This document shows, in pieces, positions 10,560-18,578 of a DNA stretch of 18,578 nt. Position 1 is the stretch's first letter. Each line of letters begins with the position of its first letter. Source of the stretch: Podila epigama (lineage: Eukaryota > Mortierellomycota > Mortierellomycetes > Mortierellales > Mortierellaceae); assembly GCA_015679605.1 (NCBI GenBank), contig JAAAVE010000468.1:1-18578 (forward strand), read 5' to 3'. The position numbers and the translations under genes are program-made. The notes beneath the pieces are model-generated. The model was not told the DNA's origin. It was given only the letters and a program-made list of their open reading frames with translations, and did not search any database.

Positions 10560-10640
10560 TTCTTTTATTTTCCTTCTTTTTCCTTTTTGTTTCCCAATCT
10601 CTTCTCTTCTCTCTTCTCTCTTCTTCATTTGTCTCCACAT
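10560..10640 (+). promoter_or_regulatory. Pyrimidine-rich upstream tract of the Uds1-family gene
   Basis: The plus strand is almost wholly T and C (TTTTCCTTC, CTTCTCTTCTC). Such CT-rich blocks are common upstream of fungal genes. A smaller one (CTCTCTCTC) lies at 10899-10930, just 25 bp before the start codon. No TATA box is clear. The promoter role is inference. Confidence 0.4.
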
Positions 10641-10708
10641 CTCTTTTCTTGTCTTCCATATTTCCACCACAACGTTTTCACTCTCACTCATTCACTCTAC
10701 CTCCACAT

Positions 10709-10733
10709 TCACACCTTCACACCTTCACACCTT
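10709..10733. repeat. TTCACACC octamer, three copies
   Basis: Three head-to-tail copies of TTCACACC within the pyrimidine-rich leader region. Confidence 0.75.
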
Positions 10734-10954
10734 CTCCACCTTCACTTGCTCTCTTCATCTGCACATACACCGTCACCGTCACCTGCACCTCACACACCAC
10801 ATTATACCCACACCTCAACTCATCACACGACCCCTTCCTTCCTCCACATCTGTTCAACGGCTACATCCCACACTCTGTAACAAAAGCAATCAATCCACTG
10901 TTCTCTCTCTCACTGTCTCTCTCTCTCCCCATTCATCATCACAAAGTCCCAACC

Positions 10955-13900
10955 ATGCTTGCCACCCGGCAGAGGTCACTCTCCGACAGACAGCACCTCG
11001 TTCCTCCCCAAACAAACACCGCTTCCCGCCAACGCTCCACCTCCGTAAGCAAAAAAACAAATTAAAAACCTTGAATGAACAAAACATAATTTTATTAGCA
11101 AATATTCATATTGTTCATCCATCGTCATTGACAAACATGCACAACCAACCAAAAAGACCCAAAAGACAACCGAAAGACAGACACAAAACACAAACATGAT
11201 TAGAGATTAGACTTGGTTGGACTGACCAACAAAACTTTTTGTTTCCTTCATTCTTCTTGATATGGATATATACATCCATCCATCTCTCTTTTCTCAGGGC
11301 GAGGCCATCACATCTCGAACTACAGCACCCCAGCGCCCTCCTCGTCACGACCTCACCTTTGTCTTTCCTGAAGACTACCAGGACTTCCCATGGCCACACC
11401 ACATCGAGAACGACAACCACCTCAGTCCAACTTCCTCCTCATTATCAACAGACACCCTCACCCATGACTCTTCCAATTCACTACCCACCAGGAAAAAGTC
11501 GTCAAACCATCTCATCCGAATCGCTCGACAGGCCTCCGACTCGGCCTTCAGAAGTGTCCGACTCCACAAAAAGTCATCCGACTCCAACCTCGCCCATTCC
11601 TCCTCTTGCTCTCCCGTCTACGAGCAAAACCCAAAAACACACATCTATCTCGAGCAAAGGCAGCATGAATCAACATCATCCTCAGTATCTCTATGTTCCT
11701 CACCACCACCACCTCCTCCACCACCTTCACTCTCCCGCGCACCATCGCACCTCCTACCCCACCAACGCAGCCTATCAAACACCTCTCCGAGTTCATCTCA
11801 ACGGCATCTGCCAATGATCCCTCCACGCCCGCTCAGAACTGAGCTCCGGAGAAACATATCCTTGCCTGACCTGAAGGCATCCATGGCCAGTGGAAGGAAC
11901 GGAGCTTCCTCCTCGGCCTCATCCTCATCATCCTCATCCTCTTCCTCCATGTCAGTCTCTGTCAGCCGTGGTACTTCTCTACCGCTGCGTCAACGCGTCT
12001 ATCCCTACCACTTCATGCCCCTTGATGAATCAGACCAAGGCACCAACAGCACATCCACGGCTTCCCATCCAACGCCACTATCAAATCCACGCAGCAGAAG
12101 CATCAGCCACGACTCAGCTTCACTTCCCGTCATCAGGACCGGTTCTGTCCGCAAGCAATCCGGACTATCCCACTCTCAAACGTTCTACAACGACGCGGAC
12201 GCGTCCTCTACTTCAACGACCACCTTCGCCACATATCACAAGACCCATGCCCCACCTGCTTACCAGGATCATCCATCTATCGATGCTGCCCTCCATACGC
12301 ACTCCCACAGCCTTTCTGGACGAACGACCCCTTCCTCCTCTTTCAATCACTCTCATTCTCTTGGCCACCACCGAACTCAGTCACATAATGTACAGTATGA
12401 CAACCACCACAATGATCACCTCCAACATCATCACCACCAGCAGCGGACTCGACGACTCACCCGCCATCGCGCCTTCTCGCAAGAGTCCCTTCCTGGATAC
12501 ATCGATACCCGGCCTTTTATTATCCCAGAGCCCAACAAAGATCTCCCGCCAACACCTCCTGGCTCTGCTTCGCCCGTCTCACCTCGTTCAACCAACCTAA
12601 TTTCCCAAGTCATCTCGCCATTTTCACCAACAGCATCCTCCTCCCTCAAGAGGCAGGACAGCATTGGCGTCATCCCTCAAGATGCATCACGCTCAATGGA
12701 CCAAAAGACTCTGCAAAAAGTCATTGACCAAGCCGCGATCTCTAGCCGTGTCTACAAGGTCATGGACCAGGACCAAATTGACAGCCTACGAAAGGTAAGC
12801 GAGGAAGAGAAAAATGATTGGCATAATGCAACTCACTTTTTCTAGTCTATTATCTTTTCAATTGTCCCAATTGGAGAAAAAGAAACGAATGCTAACAATG
12901 ACTTGTCCATGGCATAACATGAACATTCCAAATAATCCCATAATCAGGAACAAGAAGAGGTTCAGCACTTTATCGAGTCCTTGAACGTGTCGTTGCACAT
13001 CGAGACCCGGATGCGCGATGCATCCCACTCCTTGATCCGCCTGCACGAGAGCAGCTCCAACATGGACGCCGTCAAGGCTGCGACTGAGCAGCTCAACTCA
13101 ACGACTCGAACAATGGATCAAATAGTTCAAAAGATCCAGCAGTCCATGTGGCGCCTAATGGCCATTCAAAAGATGCTACTCCAACATGAAGGAGCCGTCC
13201 TCAACGTTGGTATGCGCAAGCGTGACAGCGAAAACCGGGACCTCTCTCGGGCAGTGAGGCATCTTGAAGAAGCTCATGACCAAGAAAAAAAGGAGAAGCT
13301 GCACTGGAAGGAGAGGCACGCAAAGCTCAAGGTTCAAAGCATTCTCCTCCAAGAATCTCCTCGAAATCCCATCCTCGAGAGCGATAGCTCTATGAAGCAA
13401 GGAAAGCAAGGAAATGCCGAGGCTTACATCAAGGAACTCCAGGACGAAATCGTTCAGAGTGAAGAACGAGAGATTGCACTCGAAAAGAAGCTACAAGCCG
13501 TCTCCAATTGGGTCGATGACATGTCCTTGGCCGTTGATCTTCGTTCTCCATCCAACCTCAAGTCGGCACAACATGCATCTGCTTCTGCTTCTGCCACTGC
13601 TTCTGCTCTTTCCTCTAACAAGGACTCTCTGCAGCAACGTCTCCAGCAACTCCAATTCCAAGTTGAGAGTGAATTCAAGCGCCTGGACGCGCGTGTTGAG
13701 GACTGGAAGTCGCTGGCCGAGGCTGCTGACCTGGCCGAGGAGGATGTTCCCAAGAGACACAACTTGTCAAAAGTTCAGACATCAAACGTATCCACCTATT
13801 CCAACGACCACCGCCTTTTGTCACAGCACAGTGACTCTGAACTATTGACCTATGAAAAAGAGTTTCACAGCGAGAAATCCTCTCTCCAGTCAGCCTTGGA

Positions 13901-14063
13901 CGATGCCCTTCTCAAGCTTGAGCAAAAGATCTTTGGGGAGCCATCCTTGTCCAGCCGCCCAACATCGTCCAGCACAATCGCCTCATCCATCGCCTCGTCC
14001 ATCACCTCATCCTCTTCATCCTCCATTTTATTCTTGGAGCCTGTCGACGACGAAGACGTGTAA
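10955..14063 (+). CDS. Uds1-family (up-regulated during septation) coiled-coil protein, 3 exons, 900 aa
   Basis: Joined exons are 10955..11044, 11298..12794 and 12948..14063. All junctions are phase 0 with GTAAGC donors, giving 900 residues. The ATG has A at -3 (AACCATG). Residues 1-500 are low complexity: Pro8 near 166-173, a Ser run near 235-250, His-rich near 365-410, and many SP/TP and basic-Ser sites, suggesting phosphoregulated disorder. Residues about 504-625 match the Uds1 domain: KVIDQAAISSRVYKVMDQDQ leads across the exon 2/3 junction (K529/E530) into EVQHFIESLNVSLHIETRMR. Coiled coil follows at about 620-715 and 755-790, then a Ser-rich tail ending in an acidic VDDEDV. The S. pombe founder is up-regulated during septation; the biochemical role is unknown. 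Family assignment is by motif memory; a generic coiled-coil protein is the alternative. Confidence 0.82.
11045..11297 (+). other. Intron 1 of the Uds1-family gene (253 nt)
   Basis: Donor ACCTCC|GTAAGC at 11045 and acceptor TTTTCTCAG at 11297, with a CTGAC branch-like site at 11221-11225. Phase 0. Splicing joins RQRSTS to GEAITSR and bypasses the in-frame stop created by AAATTAA. Confidence 0.75.
12795..12947 (+). other. Intron 2 of the Uds1-family gene (153 nt)
   Basis: Donor CGAAAG|GTAAGC at 12795 and acceptor AATCAG at 12947, with a CTAAC branch-like site near 12891. Phase 0. It sits inside the Uds1 domain. The unspliced frame ends at TAG within 50 bases. Confidence 0.85.
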
Positions 14064-14280
14064 GACCTCGCAATCGCAGACATAGTGACATCAATAACCA
14101 CAGAATGAAAAGCGTTGAACGAGCGCGTATTTCCATATTCAGAATAAAAATGAGAATGAGCCAAGCCACCCGTATTTAAACTTTGAGGAAAAAGACCTCT
14201 CTCGCCTTTTTTTTTTTTTTTTTTTTTGTTTTTGGTCACCGCCTTTATCCACTTAAAGTTGAGAAAAAAGACCAACCGAC
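14064..14280 (+). promoter_or_regulatory. Short spacer: 3' end of the Uds1-family gene and promoter of the FHA kinase
   Basis: These 217 bp must hold a terminator and a promoter. An AATAAA hexamer lies at 14143-14148, 80 bases after the stop codon, and is a candidate poly(A) signal. A TATTTAAA TATA-like element lies at 14173-14180, and a 21-T tract at 14207-14227, about 55 bases before the kinase ATG. Each element is visible; their roles are inference. Confidence 0.5.
14207..14227. repeat. Poly-T tract (21 T)
   Basis: An uninterrupted T run just upstream of the kinase start codon. It is a probable nucleosome-excluding promoter element and length-variable. Confidence 0.85.
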
Positions 14281-17200
14281 ATGCAAGAACCATCGTCACC
14301 AAAAAAGGAATTCTTGGTGCCAGACATTCCACATCGGCCACGGTCGAATGCGTCCAACACATCCAATGTGACAACTGTGACATCCTCTACGACCTCGGTG
14401 GTGGTGGCGGCATCTCAAGACATGGACGAAGGAGATTATGTTGTGTACCACAAAGCAGAAATATCTGCTTCGCAATATCACGGATCGCAACCCACTCAGC
14501 TCGCCGATACAATTCAGGAGGCGAACGAACAGACACCTTTTGCTTGCCTCCGAGGCAAGAACTCGACCATCGACATTGATTTGTTTGAGGAAAAGGACAC
14601 TTATATCTTTGGCACCTCTCCTGACTGCGACGAACTCATTCCCAGCAGACATTGGAAGAACGCCGACATTGAGAGTGGGCCCTGGTTCAAATTAGATATC
14701 GTAAGATTATTTTTTTTTTTTGTCGTTTTGTCGTTTTGTCGTTTTGTCGTTTTTGTCGTTTCGACGTTCTACATATCTCGTCGCCTTCCATCCACAACCA
14801 TCCATCTAAAATGTGGTTCCTGAAATCACGTGTGTAGAGACAAAGCAAGAATCCAAGAACGCGACCAAGTGTCCTCTTTACTTCTCTGAGGTAATGTCAC
14901 GTAACGTATTCCCTTTGTCGCACGCGCCGTTTAAAAGAATTGATTCCCTACCTGTGATGTTTTGTGGGGTTCAAAGAAAAAAGAAAAAAAAAATCAGCGT
15001 TACTGATTGAAGAAAACAATGATACTGTACCTTCATTGTACAATAGGCCATCGGATGTTTATCTTCACGGAAAGCCAATGAGGCAAGGGCCTCCGCGATT
15101 GTTGGTTTTGGGAACAACAATCACGGGTCAAGTGGATGGAGTCGAGCTTTTTCATTATACCTACATGTTGGCGAACCAGGCCAAGAATGAGTCCTCTTGT
15201 ATCGAAGGCACCAACTCGACCTACACTCTGGAAGACAATCAATTCGCGAGTGGCATGTATTCCAAGGTCTACAAGGCTAGGAATTCGCAGGGCGAGCTAT
15301 GCGCTTGCAAGCACATTAATTTCTTGAGCAGGGAAATGAACCGGCAAGAACGCGAGAGTGTTGATTTTGAGGTGGAATTGCTTAAATCGATTCACCATGT
15401 AAGTGACCCTAGACCGCACCTCCTTTATCTTACTTATAATTCTTTTGCACTTCCAGGTTCTGCGACTACCTTACGATACATCATCACAATACATCTAACC
15501 ATACGTCTAACAATTGATTCCCTTCGCGCTGCCTTTTTTGATTATCTTTTCGATACTGTGTTCTAGGTCAATATCGTGCGCTTCATCGATGTCGCCGTGG
15601 ATAAATACCATTGCTACATCTTCACGGAATACATTCCAGGCACCACCTTGCATATGTATTACATCGACCAAAACAACTATATAACAGAGCTCGAGAGTCG
15701 TCAGATCTTTCAGCAGATTTGCGACGCTGTTGATTATCTTCACCGGCAGGACATTGTGCACCGAGACATCAAATCTGAGGTATATATATATCCCTTGCAA
15801 AGAGGTTCTTATGAAATGTACTCACGGGCGTGTAATCTTACCTCAGTCATATTTCCCTCTGGGATCTTTTTTCTTTGTTTTATCTCGTAGAATGTGATGA
15901 TTACCCCACAAAACGTGGTCAAATTGATTGATTTCGGTAAGCGATTTATTATTATTATTGTCTTTAGATATCATCAAATGTGTGCATCTGTCCAACTGTC
16001 CTATGACTACGTCAAGTCTTTTGAGACTAACAGAATGTTCGATGAACAGGTCTTGCAAGAAAAATGTCAGCAAAGTGTGTACTGAAAGCAAGATGCGGAA
16101 CTCGGGCTTACATGGCACCCGAGGCAAATTTGTCCGACGACAACAATGGATATGGAAAAGGAGTTGGTAGGTCTTTTTTTTTTGGTACCTGAATAATGGG
16201 ACATTAGACTTGAGACACTAACACCACATTTCTGTTTCTTTAGATGTATGGTCTCTTGGCGTCCTTCTCTTTAGAATGTAAGGCCCACTACACCAATCTC
16301 ATGTTTTAAAAAAGTACATGTCAAGATTTTCAGTGTTACTGACAGTTTGCTCAATTTTAGGCTTGCAGGAGAGTATCCTTTCAAAGGGGAAGAAAATGGT
16401 TCACCGCATTCGGAGTCGAGAGATATTACGGACCAAGTTGGCGTTGAGAATTTGGATTCCAGTCTTGCGGAATCACAGTCGAGCCTAGAGTACTCTCGAG
16501 ACTTGTCGCCTATCTTGGACAAGAGACATATGCAGAGAAGCCCGGATGGTGAGCTTTTTTCCCCTGGGGACATGCTTTTTGGAGATACTCTGCAGGCCGT
16601 TTGTTTATGCGAAAAGGGGTTAAATGCTCGTTTGAAATACTCTAACATGCTACATTTTAATCTAGTAAAACAATTACTACGAGATATGTTGTCCGTTGAC
16701 CCTACCAAGCGAATTACTATCCAGGATGTCTTGAGATCGGACTGGATGCGAATGATTGACGAGGAACTAGCAAAGTTTGAAGTGAGTATATCAACAGTGA
16801 AAGAGAAACTTGAAAGGTCTTACATCCGTAAAACACTGTTTATCTAACGCACTCCGTTTGTTTATTTTTTCTCTCTGCCATTACAGGTCGAGATCCCACA
16901 CTTTGAACCCACAAATTCGCAATCTCTGACGCAACCTAAAGAAGTAGCGTCGTGGGGAGAGCTCAATATTGTTCCTGGAAGTATTGCCAAAGCCCCAAGA
17001 AAGATCTTGTTAACAAATGATAAGCTTTGGTTAGGTCGACATAGTGAGAGTAAGCAAACAATCATAGATGTCCTCCTTTGTTTCCATGCTTGCTCTTTGT
17101 CAAGATGGATGTACCTATTACAAACGCAAAACATGCTCCAAAATGCTTAGCCTCACTTTTTTTTTCTCCTATATTCTTTCCTAGGCGACCTTCGCGTTGG

Positions 17201-18441
17201 GTGCCACCAAGGCATTAGTTCGAAGCACTGCATGATCTACAAGAAAGATGACTACATGGAAGCAGACTCACATCTTCCAGTCGAAAAAAGACGCAAAAAA
17301 ACGATTGTGATGGTGGCCGATGACAGGTAAGATTATTATGAGTATAGTGGATGTTTTCAAGTTGAATTGTTCACATGGTCTTTTGTGGTTACCAAGGTAC
17401 CAACCATCTTTCTTTTTCGTCATAAACAGCTACAATGGAACATATGTCAATGCAATGAAGGTTGGAAGAGGAATGGCCATTCAGATGGTAGATGGAGATG
17501 TTCTTGGACTTGCTGTCCCTCGGAGTCATGGCGGCGAACTCCAACAGAGTAATACTAGCATTCTTGATTTTCGAAATTGTTTCTCGCTGTAGATAATCTT
17601 GAATCTTGCCGTAACAATTTCCCATTGTGTTGACATTAACTTTTCTTTACTTTTTTTTATTTTTGACCCGCTTAGACTTTTGGTTCAATCAATCTCTCAA
17701 GTACACCTTGAAAATATATGACACACCTGAGGAAAAGTTCAATTCGGCCAAGAGACGCTACGAAGCCTGTTCAGAGATTGAAGAAGAATCCAACAAGAGT
17801 CGAACGCTTCCGAAACGAAGCGAAGGGGAGCCATGGGGAAAACTGATTGCGCTGAACAAAGAGAATGAGGTTATAGTGTTGCGTGGCGGAACGGTTAAAA
17901 TCGGTAGAGACGCCAGTACGTTCCCCTTTTTTTATTTTAACGGGTTTTTTTTTTTTTGTATTGCTATTGTCGGATGTAAATCATATGCCATAGTCCACGC
18001 AATGCCACTCACCCTTTTTTCCAATTTGAATAACAATAGCGTGTGATATAGTCATTCAAGACCCTCGCGCCAGTCGATTCCGTAAGTACAAACTTGTCAA
18101 ATTTCATCATTGTCATGTAAACCTCTTGAGTGCGAATATGTTGATAGCAAACTCCATCAACAAGAACAATCATATTAACGACATATACCCTTTGTTTTTT
18201 TCTCTACGCAACTCTGATTTCTATAGACTGTGTGATTGAGTGGGATGGAATGTTCCCATATCTCGAGAATATGTCACGCAATGGTACCTGGCATAATGGT
18301 CGATTGATATCTCGAAAGATGCAACTGCGGGAAAATGATGATTTTCATATCGTTGTGTCTCCATCGGAGGAAAAACAAGTTGGATACCGGATTGAATTCA
18401 AAACTGTAGAGCCAGAAAAGAGAGTTGATACTCGAAAGTGA
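14281..18441 (+). CDS. CHK2/Rad53-like checkpoint Ser/Thr kinase with three FHA domains, 14 exons, 858 aa
   Basis: Exons: 14281..14700, 14838..14890, 15047..15398, 15567..15779, 15891..15936, 16050..16166, 16244..16277, 16361..16781, 16887..17049, 17185..17326, 17430..17548, 17676..17915, 18040..18081, 18227..18441. Phases agree and total 2577 nt. An SQ/TQ cluster (S45, S64, S69, T72) precedes a degenerate FHA (about 85-190). The kinase spans about 217-543: atypical loop FASGMYSKV (224-232), K246, E266, HRD 340-342, N347, DFG 360-362, CGTRAYMAPE 377-386, DVWSLG 401-406, and a Ser-rich insert at about 423-510. FHA2 spans about 575-709 (G602-R603, S619/H621, N656-G657-T658). FHA3 spans about 747-848 (G770-R771, S785/H788, N806-G807-T808). 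CHK2/Rad53 kinases are phosphorylated by ATM/ATR-type kinases at SQ/TQ sites, and FHA domains bind phosphothreonine. All invariant kinase residues except two loop glycines are present, so activity is expected. Exon 2 is the least certain; the rest is well supported. Confidence 0.88.
14701..14837 (+). other. Intron 1 of the FHA kinase, with an internal 8-bp minisatellite
   Basis: Donor GATATC|GTAAGA at 14701. The acceptor is at 14837 in TGTGTAGAG, which offers two AGs two bases apart. The first AG keeps the frame into FHA1; the second would shift it. A T12 run and five GTCGTTTT-type units (14722-14761) fill the 5' half. Confidence 0.7.
14722..14761. repeat. GTCGTTTT tandem repeat in a kinase intron
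   Basis: Five copies of GTCGTTTT, the fourth with one extra T and the last truncated, placed directly after a 12-T run close to the 5' splice site. Confidence 0.9.
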
Positions 18442-18578
18442 TATTGGAGTAGAAGAAACATATATATGTATAAAAATCATTAACATATTTAAAATATCCA
18501 TGTTAACTGCAGGTATTGTTTTTCAATTGTGAATTGTGAACTGTGAACTGTGAATTTGTTTTTTTTTTTTTTTTTTTT
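18442..18578 (+). terminator. 3' flank of the FHA kinase gene
   Basis: AT-rich sequence follows the TGA at 18439-18441. TATATATGTA at 18461-18470 resembles the yeast UAUAUA/UAUGUA 3'-end efficiency element, with TATAAAAA just after. I see no AATAAA. The cleavage position cannot be set from sequence alone. Confidence 0.45.
18529..18578. repeat. 7-bp tandem repeat (GTGAAYT, four copies) plus terminal poly-T
   Basis: GTGAATT, GTGAACT, GTGAACT and GTGAATT are followed by TG and then 20 T reaching the window end. The run may continue beyond the window, or it may mark an assembly edge. Confidence 0.8.

Larger units (their letters stand above)
7395..10954. other. Divergent intergenic region, satellite-rich, no credible gene
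   Basis: This 3.56-kb spacer lies between the start codons of two divergent genes, so it must hold both promoters and 5' leaders. Open frames here are made of translated simple repeats (Ile-His-Pro-Ser from ATCC, Cys-Val from TGTG) and show no domain. I see no tRNA, rRNA or transposon. Left of about 9,960 the plus strand is dominated by purine or GGAT/GAGT motifs; right of about 10,080 it is dominated by CT, CA and ATCC motifs. Both genes therefore have mainly pyrimidine-rich coding strands upstream of their start codons. Confidence 0.75.

Noticed and set aside
10276-11199. A 307-codon open frame on the plus strand
   Set aside because: It starts without a convincing context and is mostly translated ATCC, CTCT and TTCACACC repeats. 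It also runs through exon 1 and intron 1 of the Uds1-family gene in another frame.
11890-12600. A 236-codon plus-strand frame overlapping the Uds1-family gene
   Set aside because: It is a shadow frame. The overlapping frame continues into the conserved Uds1 segment with good splice sites, and this one does not.
14840-14890. Exon 2 of the kinase read as TKQESKNATKCPLYFSE
   Set aside because: This phase joins exon 3 out of frame and meets a stop before the kinase domain. Starting two bases earlier keeps the frame and completes an FHA-like pattern.

Overview
The window looks like nuclear DNA of a filamentous fungus. The genes have spliceosomal introns of about 75-250 nt with GTAAG-type donors and CTAAC-type branch sites. 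Proteins carry Ser, Gln, Asn and His homopolymers, and the gene set is fungal: a Bem2-type RhoGAP, a Uds1 septation protein and a Rad53/CHK2-type kinase. The style recalls Mucoromycota, perhaps Mortierellaceae, but that placement is inference and no marker gene is present. There is no operon, plasmid, phage, CRISPR array or transposon.

Layout. (1) Minus strand, 7394 to beyond position 1: a giant Bem2-like Rho GTPase regulator. A 1954-nt first exon and a stop-free exon of at least 5.25 kb are joined across one 173-nt intron. The order is split PH-like region, REM-RasGEF cassette 1, REM-RasGEF cassette 2, coiled coil and second PH domain; the expected C-terminal RhoGAP domain lies outside the window. 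(2) 7395-10954: a 3.56-kb divergent intergenic region full of micro- and minisatellites, with no credible gene. (3) Plus strand, 10955-14063: a three-exon, 900-residue Uds1-family protein with a low-complexity N-terminal half and a coiled-coil C-terminal half. (4) Plus strand, 14281-18441: a 14-exon, 858-residue Ser/Thr kinase of the CHK2/Rad53 type with the order SQ/TQ cluster, degenerate FHA, kinase, FHA, FHA. The window ends in a short repeat and a poly-T run.

The themes are compatible: polarity and Rho signalling (Bem2), septation (Uds1) and DNA-damage/cell-cycle checkpoint (CHK2/Rad53). The first two genes are head-to-head across the satellite-rich spacer. The last two are head-to-tail, 217 bp apart. 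That these genes are functionally linked is inference only. The most unusual features are the three-FHA kinase architecture with a non-canonical first FHA, and the duplicated REM-RasGEF cassette in the Bem2-like protein.
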